A DNA stretch of 64,000 nt from Streptomyces sp. SPB162 (GCF_029504575.1 NZ_JAQFII010000001.1:4595001-4659000), one strand, 5' to 3'. Counted from the first letter of the stretch, positions 52,196 to 62,022 are shown. A program made the numbers and translations. Notes: generated from the letters alone by a model not told the origin.

Positions 52196-54313
52196 CTACG
52201 CCGTGGACTGCGTCTCCGGCCGCCATACCCAGGGGGTCGCGGCGAAGTCCAGGCCGACCACGTACGGCCGCCCGTCGGGGCCCTGCAGCAGCGTGGGCGT
52301 GCCGACCGGGAGCGCGAACGGCGGCCGCTCGAGCGGCCGTCCCGGCCGCGCGGTGTCCACGAGCTGGACGGTGCCGTCCAGTGCCTTGCCGAGCAGCAGC
52401 AGGCCGCCGCGCCCGCTGTGGGCCGGGGCCGCGCCCACCGCGACGTCGGCGTAGCCGCCGTAGCCGCTCAGCTGTGCGGGCGTCAGCGCGCCGTTCCGGG
52501 ACGAGGTGCCGTCGACCGTCCGCAGGACCAGCTCCCCGGTGACCGGCCGCCGGTAGGCCACCGTGAGGGAGCCGTCGGGGGCGAGTGCCGCGGAGGGCGG
52601 CTCGCCCGGCTGCGGCAGGCCGCGCACGGGCTGGAAGGCCATCGGCTGCCCGGGGGAGGGTTGCGTCCAGTGGTGCACGGTGTCGCGGCCGGCGGCGAAG
52701 ACGTGGATCCGCGCCCGGCCGTCGAGCACCACCGCCAGGCCGTCCTGCACCTCGTCCCCGCCGAGGTCCCGCCAGTCGCCCCACGTTCCGCCGGGCTCCC
52801 TGACCCTGGTCCAGACGCCCTTGGCGGCGCTGCGGACGAAGAGGTGGACCCGCCCGTCCGGAGTGGACACCGCGGCCGGGCACCCTATCCGGCGGCCGTG
52901 GTCCTCGGTCCGCTCCGGGTTGCCCAGGCCGGTCCAAGCGCGGAACGGGCCCTCGGAGGAGCTCTGCTCCAGCAGGACGATCTCGCGGGCGTTGTGCCCG
53001 CCCTGGCCCTGCAGGGAGGAGAACCGCAGGGCGAACAGCAGCCGACGGCCCGTGGAGTCCTTCACCGCGGCCAGCGCGGGGGCCAGCGGCCCGCCGCCGA
53101 GGTCCTGCGGATCGCTCCACTGACCGCTGCCGGGCGCGCTCTCCTGCCAGCGCACGGCCCGGGTGCCGAGCACGCTGAACGCCTCCAGCCGGCCGTCCTG
53201 CCCGGCGAACGTCGCGGGCCGGGCGCCGGGGTAGCGGTAGTGGGTGGAGCGGACCCAGCCCTTCGGGTTGGTCAGCGGGGTGTTCTGGCCGACCCCGTAG
53301 TCGCCGCAGCCCGCGGCGTTGCCGCAGTCCCACTCCGGATCCCCGCCGTAGGGGAGGAGGTACTGGTTCTTCTCGCGGACCACGGACTGCGGGAGATTGC
53401 GGGGCCAGCGCTGGTTGTAGTAGCCGCGGTACGCGGTGGTGACGAACCGCGGCACGTCGCCGTCCCCCTCGGCGCTCTCGGCGACCCACTGGGCGAGCGC
53501 CTTCCAGGCGAAGAGCGCGGCGGGCGTGTGGTCGCGGTGGTCGGAGTACCCGTTCTGGTCGCTGTTCTGGTGGTGGGCCGCGTCGTGCACCTGGATGTCG
53601 GGATCGGGGTCCAGGGTCTGCACCAGCGTCGGCTGGTAGCGCTCCAGCAGCGCGGCCAGCGAGTCCACCAGGGTCTGGTGACCGACCTTGCTGGACTTCC
53701 GCACGGGGGAGCCGGTGGCCACCACGGTGTCCAGGGTGATGCCGGGGACCGCCCACAGGTGGGGGAGGCCCACCATGTTCCGGTTCCCCTCGCCCATCGA
53801 CAGGTTGACGAAGACCAGATCGGCGCGGCGCTCGCCGTTCGCCAGCTGGTCCAGCTCCACGGTGAGGCCGCCGGTCAGCCGCAGCGCGGAATGGCGCCAC
53901 GGGGTGAACTTGTCGAGGCCGAGCATGGTCGCGTAGGCCTGGCGCAGCCCCTGGTGGCGGGCGGAGGAGTACGCCTGCCGGTCGGCCTTGGGCTTGGGGG
54001 TGCGCGGCGCGTGGTTCACGCCCACGGACTCGCCGGCCGTCACGTAGACCGAGACCACCGGCACGCCGCCGCGCACGGCGTGCAGGGTGTCGGGGTTCAT
54101 GAAGTACAGGTCGTCGTCCGGGTGCGCGAGGACCTGCAGGAGCAGCGGTTTCGCACCGGCCCGGTACGCCTGGACGGCGCTCGGCCCGGAACCGGCGGAC
54201 GGTTTCGCGGCGGACCGTGTGCTGGTGCAGCCGACGGCGACGGCCGTCGTGGTCATGGCGGTGGCGACAAGGAGTTCCCTGCGGGACAACCTTCGCCTCG
54301 TAGAGACGCTCAC
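52196..54313 (-). CDS. Secreted PIG-L family deacetylase with beta-propeller-like C-terminus
   Basis: About 705 residues. A twin-arginine signal (TRRRLSRRELLVATAM) ends in a lipobox-like AVAVGC (Cys29), so it is probably a Tat-exported lipoprotein. The PIG-L zinc site is AHPDDDLYFMNPDT (His64, Asp66, Asp67) with later histidines in YSDHRDHTPAALF. From about residue 330 repeated W- and G-rich blades (such as PVTGELVLRTVDG, RRLLFALRFSSLQGQ) resemble a lectin-type propeller. It would remove acetyl groups from an amino sugar of a wall glycan or exported glycoconjugate. The GTG at 54313 lacks a clear ribosome-binding site, so the start is tentative. Convergent with tuf. Confidence 0.85.
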   Translation of the reverse strand: MSVSTRRRLSRRELLVATAMTTTAVAVGCTSTRSAAKPSAGSGPSAVQAYRAGAKPLLLQVLAHPDDDLYFMNPDTLHAVRGGVPVVSVYVTAGESVGVNHAPRTPKPKADRQAYSSARHQGLRQAYATMLGLDKFTPWRHSALRLTGGLTVELDQLANGERRADLVFVNLSMGEGNRNMVGLPHLWAVPGITLDTVVATGSPVRKSSKVGHQTLVDSLAALLERYQPTLVQTLDPDPDIQVHDAAHHQNSDQNGYSDHRDHTPAALFAWKALAQWVAESAEGDGDVPRFVTTAYRGYYNQRWPRNLPQSVVREKNQYLLPYGGDPEWDCGNAAGCGDYGVGQNTPLTNPKGWVRSTHYRYPGARPATFAGQDGRLEAFSVLGTRAVRWQESAPGSGQWSDPQDLGGGPLAPALAAVKDSTGRRLLFALRFSSLQGQGGHNAREIVLLEQSSSEGPFRAWTGLGNPERTEDHGRRIGCPAAVSTPDGRVHLFVRSAAKGVWTRVREPGGTWGDWRDLGGDEVQDGLAVVLDGRARIHVFAAGRDTVHHWTQPSPGQPMAFQPVRGLPQPGEPPSAALAPDGSLTVAYRRPVTGELVLRTVDGTSSRNGALTPAQLSGYGGYADVAVGAAPAHSGRGGLLLLGKALDGTVQLVDTARPGRPLERPPFALPVGTPTLLQGPDGRPYVVGLDFAATPWVWRPETQSTA

Positions 54314-54418
54314 AACAGGTAGGAGCGAGAAGTCGGCCCCGAGGTTGCGTGCGGGAACCTGTACAGCGACTGTCCTAGGGTGGTCCGGCGGGTAGCCGGG
54401 GCGTGAAGGGAACGATGC

Positions 54419-55717
54419 GTGTATCTGTCCGAGACCCGGACGGGCGACAAGGCCCGGCCCGAGGCCGAACGGCCGGGCCGGCGCCGGGGCCTGCGCGGCC
54501 TGGTGTCGGCGAACGTGGTCGCACTGGGGATGACGAGCCTGATCACCGACATCTCCTCGGAGATGGTCACCGCGGTCCTCCCGGTGTATCTCGTCACCGG
54601 ACTCGGCCTGAGCATGCTGCAGTTCGGCTTCCTGGACGGCGTGTACTCGGGGTCGACGGCCCTGCTGCGGATCGTGGGCGGCTACCTCGCCGACAAGTTC
54701 ACCGCACGCAAGGCCGTGGCGGGCTCCGGCTACCTCGTGTCGGCGGTGACGAAGCTGGGATTCCCCCTGGTGGGCGCCTCGGTGCCGGGCATCGGGATGA
54801 TGATGGCCGTCGATCGGGCGGGCAAGGGGATCAGGACCGCCCCGCGGGACGCGCTGATCTCGCTCTCCACCCCGGCGGAGTCGCAGGGCCGGGCGTTCGG
54901 GGTGCACCGGGCGATGGACACCGTGGGCGCCTTCATCGGCCCGGTCATCGCCTTCGCCCTGATGTCGATGATGAGCACCTCGCTCGGCACCGCGTACGAC
55001 GCCGTGTTCGTGGTGAGCTTCTGCATCGGCGCGGTCGGCGTGGTGGCCCTCGCGCTGTTCGTACGGGACCCGTTCACGCGGAAGAAGACGGCCAGGGTCG
55101 CGGTCTCGCTGCGCGCGGGCCTGGGGATGCTCCGCAACGCGGCGTTCCGGCGGGCCTGCGTGGGGGCCTGCCTGCTGGGCCTGGCGACGGTGTCCGACGC
55201 TTTCGTCTACCTGGCGCTGCAGGACCGCACCGACCTGGCGATCTCCTGGTTCCCGCTGCTGCCGCTGGGCACGACCGGCGTGTACCTGCTGGCGGCGGTG
55301 CCGCTGGGCGGGCTGGCGGACCGGATCGGCCGCTGGAAGATCTTTCTGGCCGGGCACGCCTGCCTGATCGGCGCCTACCTGCTGGTCGGCGGTGTCCTGG
55401 ACCTGCGGGGCACGGCCCTGATCCTCGTCGTCCTGGCCCTGCACGGGCTGTTCTACGCGGCGACCGACGGCGTCCTGATGGCGCACGCCGGGCCGTTGAT
55501 CCCCGAGGAGCTGCGCACCAGCGGGCTGTCCGTGCTGCAGACCACCCAGACCCTGGGGCGTGCGGTCTCCTCGGTGGCGTTCGGCGCCGCCTGGATGCGC
55601 TGGGGTCCGGCGCACACCGTCCAGGGATTCACCGTCGCCCTGACGGCCGCCGTGCTGCTCTGCATGGTGATGCTGCGGCCGGGTGCCGCCCACGGTCCCG
55701 AGGTGGCCGGCGTATGA
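54419..55717 (+). CDS. MFS transporter
   Basis: 432 residues, about twelve helices. ANVVALGMTSLITDISSEMV starts helix 1. The motif between helices 2 and 3 reads GGYLADKFTARKAVAGSGY. A second motif A copy, PLGGLADRIGRWKIFLAGHA, precedes helix 8. The RAGKGIRTAPRDALIS segment recalls the YfcJ-like or Mhq-type MFS subgroup. GTG start with AAGGGA upstream. Divergent from the PIG-L gene by 105 bases and overlapping the next gene as ATGA. The substrate is unknown. Confidence 0.9.
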   Translation: MYLSETRTGDKARPEAERPGRRRGLRGLVSANVVALGMTSLITDISSEMVTAVLPVYLVTGLGLSMLQFGFLDGVYSGSTALLRIVGGYLADKFTARKAVAGSGYLVSAVTKLGFPLVGASVPGIGMMMAVDRAGKGIRTAPRDALISLSTPAESQGRAFGVHRAMDTVGAFIGPVIAFALMSMMSTSLGTAYDAVFVVSFCIGAVGVVALALFVRDPFTRKKTARVAVSLRAGLGMLRNAAFRRACVGACLLGLATVSDAFVYLALQDRTDLAISWFPLLPLGTTGVYLLAAVPLGGLADRIGRWKIFLAGHACLIGAYLLVGGVLDLRGTALILVVLALHGLFYAATDGVLMAHAGPLIPEELRTSGLSVLQTTQTLGRAVSSVAFGAAWMRWGPAHTVQGFTVALTAAVLLCMVMLRPGAAHGPEVAGV

Positions 55718-56733
55718 GGAACCGGATCATGGTCTTCGTAGTGTGCGTGGCCGTGCTGGCCTCGGTCGCCGTCGGGTACACCGTGTACGCCCTGCAGCGC
55801 GACAAGGCCCGCGCCGCGGGCGGCGAGGGCGTGCGCCCGGTCGCCGGCGCGGTCGACCTCGCCCCGGGCAGCGGCGCCCGGCTGATCTTCCGCGACACCG
55901 CCAAGGGCCCCGGCTTCGGCCGGCTGGCCCAGGTGCGGGTGGGCGAGCCCCGGAGTGAACGGAAGGTCGACACGCAGGCCTGCGAGCGCGGCTACGCGGC
56001 GGCCGGGCGGCTGCTCTGCCTGGCCGGCGTGAGCGGTCTGGTCGTGCACCACTACGCCGAGTTGCGCGACAGCCGGATGAAGCTGCTCAAGCGGATCCAG
56101 CTGCCGGGGCTGCCCAGCCGGGCCCGGCTCTCCGCCGACGGCCGGATGGCGGCCTGGACGGCGTTCGTCTACGGGGACTCGTACACCTCGGCGGGGTTCT
56201 CCACCCGCACCGGCATCTACGACTCGCGCACCGGCACCGTGGTGCCGACCCTGGAGACGTTCGACGTCCGGCGGGACGACAGGGACTTCAGGCCGCCGGA
56301 CCGCAACTTCTGGGGGGTGTCGTTCCTGAAGGACGACAACACCTTCTACGCGACGCTGGGCAGCGCCTCCCGCGGCGGCACCTTCCTGGTCCGCGGCGAC
56401 TTCGGGGCCCGCACGATGACCGTGCTGCGGCAGAACGTGGAATGCCCGTCGCTCTCCCCGGACGGCACCCGGCTGGTCTTCAAGAAGAAGGTCTCCGACG
56501 ACCCGTCCAAGCCCTGGCGGCTGTATGTGCTGGACCTGGCCTCCATGCGGGAGACGGCGCTCGCCGAGACCCGCAGCGTGGACGACCAGGGCGACTGGCT
56601 GGACGACCGCACCATCGCGTACTCCCTGCCGACCGGCGGCAGCGCCTTCGACGTGTGGCGGCAGCCCGCGGACGGCTCGGGCAAGCCGCAGTTGATGGTC
56701 TCGGGCGCGTACGGACCCAGCGTGGTGCGCTGA
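55714..56733 (+). CDS. Membrane-anchored TolB/propeller-like protein
   Basis: 339 residues. One N-terminal helix (MRNRIMVFVVCVAVLASVAV) anchors an extracytoplasmic domain. Segments such as SRARLSADGRMAAWTAFVYG, VECPSLSPDGTRLVFKKKVS and QGDWLDDRTIAYSLPTGG are TolB/WD40-like blades. No catalytic residues are apparent; it is probably a binding or scaffold protein. Its start overlaps the MFS stop (ATGA), so the two are made together. Confidence 0.85.
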   Translation: MRNRIMVFVVCVAVLASVAVGYTVYALQRDKARAAGGEGVRPVAGAVDLAPGSGARLIFRDTAKGPGFGRLAQVRVGEPRSERKVDTQACERGYAAAGRLLCLAGVSGLVVHHYAELRDSRMKLLKRIQLPGLPSRARLSADGRMAAWTAFVYGDSYTSAGFSTRTGIYDSRTGTVVPTLETFDVRRDDRDFRPPDRNFWGVSFLKDDNTFYATLGSASRGGTFLVRGDFGARTMTVLRQNVECPSLSPDGTRLVFKKKVSDDPSKPWRLYVLDLASMRETALAETRSVDDQGDWLDDRTIAYSLPTGGSAFDVWRQPADGSGKPQLMVSGAYGPSVVR

Positions 56734-56743
56734 GCGGCACGCA

Positions 56744-58328
56744 TCAGTGCGCGAACGACATCCTGCTGGGCGGGGAGACGTACCGCGCGTAGTTGTCCCG
56801 CGCCGGGTACGTACGGCCCGCCGGGCCGGCGGCGAAGGCCCGCAGGACGTTCTCGGAGACCTGGCGGGCGAACTCCCCGGAGGTTTCGGGCACCCGCTGC
56901 TCGCCCGACCGGCCCCGGCAGCCGGTGTTGCCGTAGACGCTGCAGGCCCAGCTCATGGTGCCGGTGGCGAAGACCCCGGCGCCCGAAGGCACCGTGTAGT
57001 AGGCCGCGTTGGCCCGCGTCCCGGTGCCGCGACAGGTCAGCGGGGAGTCCCCGACGACCTGGATCGGGCGCGGCACCGGGACACCCGCCATCAGCCGGTC
57101 CGACTCCACGCCGACCAGCCCGACGTACTTGCTGCCGGCCTTGGCGCCGGTGCCGCGGAACATCCACGCGTCCGGTTCGGTGACGACGAACGGCGCGTAG
57201 ACCGGGTTGCACTCGTACAGCACGCCGGTCAGGACGCTCTCCGGGCGCGGGTCGGGCGGCAGCCGCCACTGCTGGGTGGCCTGGCTGGGGTCCTTGAGGA
57301 TCATCGGGTCCTCCGAAGGGTCCTTGTAGACCACCACCACGCGGTCCTTCCCCAGCGCGCTGGGCTCCAGCCGTATGTGCCGGTAGGCGGCGTTGGAGGA
57401 GAAGAAGGCGAGGTTCACCCCCGCGTCGCGGATCGCGAGCGTGTTGTCGCGCATGCCCGCCGACCAGTACTCGTCGTGCCCGGGGAAGATCACCGAGCGC
57501 GCGCCGCGGAACAGCTCGGCCGAGCCGTCGAGGTCGGTGTCGGTCTCATAGGCGAGCGGGAGGCCCATCCGCTCCGCGATGCCCAACATCGGCAGCTCGT
57601 ACCAGTCGAAGGGCGAGCCCTCGCCGTCGTAGGGCCGGTCGAAGCTCGCCTTGCGCGAGCGCTTGGCGTAGCCGGGGCCCGTGGTGCCGCGCGCGTCACC
57701 GTAGACATTGGTGCCGCCGCCCCACTTGTTGTACGCGGCCCAGGTGGTGACCGCGTTGACGAAGACGGTGCGGCCGACGGTGGACGTCGAGCGGATCGAT
57801 CGTCAGCGGCACCCAGCGGTCGTGGCCCGCGCTGGAGACGAGCTTGAGCAGGTAGCTGCCCTGCGGCCAGTCCCTGGTGCTCACCGTCAGGGACGGCTTC
57901 CAGGGCGCGCTGACCAGGTATATGCCGGGCACCGTCGTTGCAGCGGCCTGCCGCTGACCGTGCTGGGCGATCGACGACCAGATCTTGCGGCCCTGCTTCC
58001 CCTGGTACCAGCCCATCCGGAACGCCTCGACGTGGAAGCTCCTGGCGGTGGTGGAGACGAACAGGCGAAACGATTCTCCTGAGGTGACGCCGACCTGGTC
58101 GGCGAAGCCCTCGATCGCGTTAGACGGTCCCGGGTCGCGCAGCCGCCAGGCGGTGGTGCCCGGCCGCTCGTTCTCCCGCGCCACCGACCAGCTGTCCATG
58201 TCGAGCGGCGGGGCGGCCTTGGGGGTCCTGGCGGGCGGTGTCACCGGGCCGCCGTCGGGGGCGCCGCAGGCGCCGGCGAACAGCGCGAGGACGGCTGTGA
58301 GCAGTACCAGACGGCGCAGCCTCTTCAA
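56744..58328 (-). pseudogene. N,N-dimethylformamidase large-subunit-like lipoprotein, frameshifted
   Basis: The ATG at 58328 starts a lipoprotein signal (MKRLRRLVLLTAVLALFAGAC) and a domain with FHVEAFRMGWYQGKQGRKIW. Near 57790 (coding strand ATCGATCCGCTCG) the frame shifts; the continuing frame reads STSTVGRTVFVNAVTTWAAY, then DLDGSAELFRGARSVIFPGH and DEYWSAGMRDNTLAIRDAGV to the stop at 56744. The total of 1585 bases has one base too many. Without it the protein is 527 residues. The FPGHDEYWS motif is characteristic of the DMFase beta family. Its chemistry in Streptomyces is unknown. Convergent with the propeller gene, ten bases apart. Confidence 0.84.
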
Positions 58329-58825
58329 CGGGACCCCGCTCTCGTCCGACGTGTCCCCGTCGGGTCGGGGCGTCCGTTGAGGAGGACGGGCCGGCGAGGC
58401 CTTTGGTTGCCCCGCCCGCCCCAGGTGGTTCCGTTCGTTCCAGGTGGTACTGTCGCCGGCTCGATTGGCGTGGAGTGTGCCCCATATGGCACACTAGCCA
58501 AGTTGCTCGGTCGAGCGCCGATGCTGCGCGCCTCCCGTCGGGAGGACCGGAAGCGAGTCCCACAGTACTCGTCGTCATGATCCACCTCGGTGGCATGGCG
58601 GACGTACGGGAATCTTCCGGGAAGCGTTAGTGCGGTTCCGGCCAGGCACCCGGTGGGAGTCTTCCCCACATCCTGCGGTCAGAGCGCCGCGCTTCCTTCT
58701 CCGAGGGATTTCCGCTTGCGGAAATTTATGAGAAGGGGTGCGACACACCCGACCGCGTGGGTCGGCGAAGAGGCGGTACCGACCGGGTTCCAGAGCGTTA
58801 CGAGACAAAGGACTACGGAGTAGCC
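58329..58825 (+). promoter_or_regulatory. S10 operon promoter and leader region
   Basis: About 500 bases without a gene between the lipoprotein start and rpsJ. Promoter elements should lie near ATTGGCG (58464) and CATATGGCACACTAG (58483-58497), but no single choice is convincing. The transcript includes GGGATTTCCGCTTGCGGAAATTTATG (58704 on, hairpin TTTCCGC/GCGGAAA) and then, at 58740-58765, the 26-base element shared with the str leader. S10 leaders are often controlled by L4; no L4 site can be assigned. Confidence 0.55.
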
Positions 58826-59134
58826 ATGGCGGGACAGAAGATCCGCATCCGGCTCAAGGCGTACGACCACGAGGTCATCGACTCCTCGGCGAAGAAGATC
58901 GTCGAGACGGTGACGCGTACTGGTGCGCACGTCGCAGGCCCGGTGCCGCTGCCCACTGAGAAGAACGTGTACTGCGTCATCAAGTCGCCGCACAAGTACA
59001 AGGATGCGCGCGAGCACTTCGAGATGCGCACCCACAAGCGGCTCATCGACATTCTCGACCCCACGCCGAAGACGGTTGACTCGCTGATGCGTCTCGACCT
59101 CCCGGCTGGCGTCGACATCGAGATCAAGCTCTGA
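58826..59134 (+). CDS. rpsJ: 30S ribosomal protein S10 (NusE)
   Basis: 102 residues from the ATG at 58826 with CGGAG upstream. MAGQKIRIRLKAYDHEVIDS and VAGPVPLPTEKNVYCVIKSP are diagnostic. It is both a 30S head protein and the NusG/NusB partner in antitermination. First gene of the S10 operon. Confidence 0.98.
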   Translation: MAGQKIRIRLKAYDHEVIDSSAKKIVETVTRTGAHVAGPVPLPTEKNVYCVIKSPHKYKDAREHFEMRTHKRLIDILDPTPKTVDSLMRLDLPAGVDIEIKL

Positions 59135-59147
59135 GGTGACGCGCGAG

Positions 59148-59792
59148 ATGGCTAAGAGCATTAAGGGCGTCCTGGGCGAGAAGCTCGGCATGACGCAGGT
59201 CTGGGACGAGAACAACCGCATTGTGCCGGTGACCGTCATCAAGGCCGGCCCGTGTGTCGTGACCCAGGTCCGCACCAACGACGTCGACGGCTACGAGTCG
59301 GTTCAGATCGCCTTCGGCGAGATTGACCCGCGCAAGGTGAACAAGCCCCTCAAGGGTCACTTCGCCAAGGCCGACGTAACCCCGCGCCGCCACCTGGTGG
59401 AGCTTCGTACCCCTGACGCCGGCGAGTACACGCTGGGCCAGGAGATCACCGCTGCGACCTTCGAGTCCGGTGTCAAGGTCGATGTGACCGGCACCAGCAA
59501 GGGCAAGGGTTTCGCCGGTGTCATGAAGCGTCACAACTTCAAGGGTCTCGGCGCCGGTCACGGCGTTCAGCGCAAGCACCGTTCCCCCGGCTCCATCGGT
59601 GGCTGTGCCACCCCGGGTCGTGTCTTCAAGGGCATGAAGATGGCCGGCCGGATGGGTGGAGAGCGTGTGACCACACAGAATCTGACCGTCCACGCCGTTG
59701 ACGCGGAGAAGGGCCTGCTCCTCATCAAGGGAGCGGTACCTGGTCCGAACGGCGGCCTCATCCTGGTCCGTACCGCGGCCAAGGGGGCTTGA
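59148..59792 (+). CDS. rplC: 50S ribosomal protein L3
   Basis: 214 residues from the ATG at 59148 (MAKSIKGVLGEKLGMTQVWD); a GTG-type start twelve bases earlier is less likely. VTGTSKGKGFAGVMKRHNFK with GHGVQRKHRSPGSIG lines the peptidyl transferase entrance. Confidence 0.98.
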   Translation: MAKSIKGVLGEKLGMTQVWDENNRIVPVTVIKAGPCVVTQVRTNDVDGYESVQIAFGEIDPRKVNKPLKGHFAKADVTPRRHLVELRTPDAGEYTLGQEITAATFESGVKVDVTGTSKGKGFAGVMKRHNFKGLGAGHGVQRKHRSPGSIGGCATPGRVFKGMKMAGRMGGERVTTQNLTVHAVDAEKGLLLIKGAVPGPNGGLILVRTAAKGA

Positions 59793-59796
59793 GGAT

Positions 59797-60474
59797 ATGA
59801 GCACCATTGACATCCTGTCGCCCGCGGGCGACAAGACCGGCAGCCTCGAGCTTCCCGCCGAGATCTTCGACGCCAAGGTCAGCATTCCGCTGATCCACCA
59901 GGTCGTCGTGGCGCAGCTCGCTGCCGCCCGCCAGGGCACGCACAAGACCAAGACCCGCGCCGAGGTCCGCGGTGGTGGGCGCAAGCCTTACCGCCAGAAG
60001 GGCACCGGCCGCGCCCGTCAGGGTTCGACCCGCGCTCCGCAGTTCGCAGGCGGTGGCGTCGTCCACGGCCCGCAGCCGCGTGACTACTCCCAGCGGACCC
60101 CGAAGAAGATGATCCGGGCCGCCCTCCGTGGCGCCCTGACCGACCGGGCGCGTCACGACCGCATTCACGTCGTCTCCGGCGTGATCGACGGCGCGACGCC
60201 TTCCACCAAGGCCGCCAAGGCACTGCTGGGCAAGATCAGCGAGCGACGTCACGTGCTCCTGGTCGTCGAGCGTGCCGACGAGGCCGCGTGGCTGTCCGCC
60301 CGCAACCTGCCCCAGGTCCACATCCTGGAAGCGGGTCAGCTGAACACCTACGACGTGCTCGTCTCCGACGACGTGGTCTTCACGCAGGACGCCTTCGAGC
60401 GTTTCGTGGCGGGTCCCGCCGCGTCCGCCAAGGCCGTTGCCTCCGAGGATGAGCTCGAAGGGAACGACGCCTGA
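59797..60474 (+). CDS. rplD: 50S ribosomal protein L4
   Basis: 225 residues starting MSTIDILSPAGDKTGSLELP, five bases after rplC. KTRAEVRGGGRKPYRQKGTG and ARQGSTRAPQFAGGGVVHGP form the exit-tunnel loop; macrolide-contact residues look wild-type. Autoregulates the S10 operon in some bacteria. Its stop overlaps the rplW start. Confidence 0.98.
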   Translation: MSTIDILSPAGDKTGSLELPAEIFDAKVSIPLIHQVVVAQLAAARQGTHKTKTRAEVRGGGRKPYRQKGTGRARQGSTRAPQFAGGGVVHGPQPRDYSQRTPKKMIRAALRGALTDRARHDRIHVVSGVIDGATPSTKAAKALLGKISERRHVLLVVERADEAAWLSARNLPQVHILEAGQLNTYDVLVSDDVVFTQDAFERFVAGPAASAKAVASEDELEGNDA

Positions 60475-60809
60475 TGAGTGAGACCAAGACCGCCGCGGTC
60501 GTCACCAGCAAGACCTTCACGGACCCCCGTGACATCCTGGTCAAGCCGGTGGTTTCCGAGAAGAGCTACGCGCTCCTGGACGAGAACAAGTACACGTTCA
60601 TCGTCGCGCCGGGCAGCAACAAGACCCAGATCAAGCAGGCCGTCGAGGCGGTCTTCTCGGTCAAGGTCACCGGGGTCAACACGATCAACCGGCAGGGTAA
60701 GCGCAAGCGCACCAAGACCGGTTTCGGCAAGCGCAAGGACACCAAGCGCGCCATCGTGACCCTCGCTGAGGGCGACCGAATCGACATCTTCGGCGGCCCG
60801 GTCTCCTAA
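60474..60809 (+). CDS. rplW: 50S ribosomal protein L23
   Basis: 111 residues starting MSETKTAAVVTSKTFTDPRD, with an N-terminal extension before the family core DILVKPVVSEKSYALLDENK. L23 sits at the tunnel exit and docks trigger factor and SRP. Coupled to rplD by a one-base overlap. Confidence 0.98.
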   Translation: MSETKTAAVVTSKTFTDPRDILVKPVVSEKSYALLDENKYTFIVAPGSNKTQIKQAVEAVFSVKVTGVNTINRQGKRKRTKTGFGKRKDTKRAIVTLAEGDRIDIFGGPVS

Positions 60810-60848
60810 CGGAGTCCGTGTCGTCCGATATCGGACGAGGACTGAGAA

Positions 60849-61685
60849 ATGGGTATCCGCAAGTACAAGCCGACGACGCCGGGCCGTCGTGGCTCCAGCG
60901 TCGCCGACTTCGTCGAGATCACGCGGTCCACGCCGGAGAAGTCGCTGGTCCGCCCCTTGCACAGCAAGGGTGGACGTAACAGCTCGGGTCGCATCACTGT
61001 CCGCCACCAGGGTGGCGGTCACAAGCGTGCTTACCGAGTCATCGACTTCCGTCGTCATGACAAGGACGGCGTTCCGGCGAAGGTCGCTCACATCGAGTAC
61101 GACCCGAACCGCACCGCACGCATCGCGCTGCTGCACTACGCAGACGGCGAGAAGCGCTACATCATTGCCCCGGCCAAGCTGAGCCAGGGCGACCGGGTTG
61201 AGAACGGCCCCACGGCCGACATCAAGCCGGGCAACAACCTCCCGCTGCGCAACATCCCGGTGGGTACGACCATCCACGCCATCGAGCTGCGTCCCGGCGG
61301 CGGCGCGAAGATCTCCCGTTCCGCGGGTGCTTCGGTCCAGCTGCTGGCGAAGGAGGGCTCTATGGCCACCCTTCGTATGCCGTCCGGTGAAGTCCGCCTG
61401 GTCGACGTCCGCTGCCGCGCCACTGTTGGCGAGGTCGGCAACGCCGAGCAGTCGAACATCAACTGGGGCAAGGCCGGCCGTATGCGCTGGAAGGGCGTCC
61501 GCCCGACCGTCCGCGGTGTCGCGATGAACCCCGTCGACCACCCGCACGGTGGTGGTGAGGGTAAGACCTCCGGTGGTCGCCACCCGGTCTCCCCGTGGGG
61601 TCAGAAGGAGGGTCGTACTCGCTCGCCGAAGAAGGCAAGCAGCAAGTACATCGTCCGCCGCCGCAAGACGAACAAGAAGCGCTAG
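60849..61685 (+). CDS. rplB: 50S ribosomal protein L2
   Basis: 278 residues. MGIRKYKPTTPGRRGSSVAD, TVRHQGGGHKRAYRVIDFRR and MNPVDHPHGGGEGKTSGGRH, including the conserved histidine needed near the peptidyl transferase centre. Confidence 0.98.
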   Translation: MGIRKYKPTTPGRRGSSVADFVEITRSTPEKSLVRPLHSKGGRNSSGRITVRHQGGGHKRAYRVIDFRRHDKDGVPAKVAHIEYDPNRTARIALLHYADGEKRYIIAPAKLSQGDRVENGPTADIKPGNNLPLRNIPVGTTIHAIELRPGGGAKISRSAGASVQLLAKEGSMATLRMPSGEVRLVDVRCRATVGEVGNAEQSNINWGKAGRMRWKGVRPTVRGVAMNPVDHPHGGGEGKTSGGRHPVSPWGQKEGRTRSPKKASSKYIVRRRKTNKKR

Positions 61686-61697
61686 GAGCAGGTTTAG

Positions 61698-61979
61698 ATG
61701 CCGCGCAGTCTCAAGAAGGGGCCCTTCGTCGACGACCACCTCATCAAGAAGGTGGACGTACAGAACGAAGCAGGCACCCACAACGTCATCAAGACCTGGT
61801 CCCGCCGCTCCATGATCATTCCGGCGATGCTGGGCCACACGATCGCGGTTCACAACGGCAAGATCCACGTCCCGGTGTTCGTCACCGAGTCCATGGTCGG
61901 CCACAAGCTCGGCGAGTTCTCGCCGACCCGCACGTTCCGCGGCCACGTCAAGGACGACCGCAAGACGAAGCGTCGCTGA
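61698..61979 (+). CDS. rpsS: 30S ribosomal protein S19
   Basis: 93 residues, MPRSLKKGPFVDDHLIKKVD, with the conserved TWSRRSMIIPAMLGHTIAVH. It contacts A-site tRNA and S13 in the 30S head. Twelve bases after rplB. Confidence 0.98.
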   Translation: MPRSLKKGPFVDDHLIKKVDVQNEAGTHNVIKTWSRRSMIIPAMLGHTIAVHNGKIHVPVFVTESMVGHKLGEFSPTRTFRGHVKDDRKTKRR

Positions 61980-62022
61980 TCGGCGGAGTGCGAAGACTAT
62001 GACTGACACCGAAGGGACAACC

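Noticed and set aside
58325..58669. Minus-strand frames of 114 and 158 codons upstream of the DMFase-like gene.
   Set aside because: They overlap each other in different frames, cover the S10 leader and have no recognisable domain.
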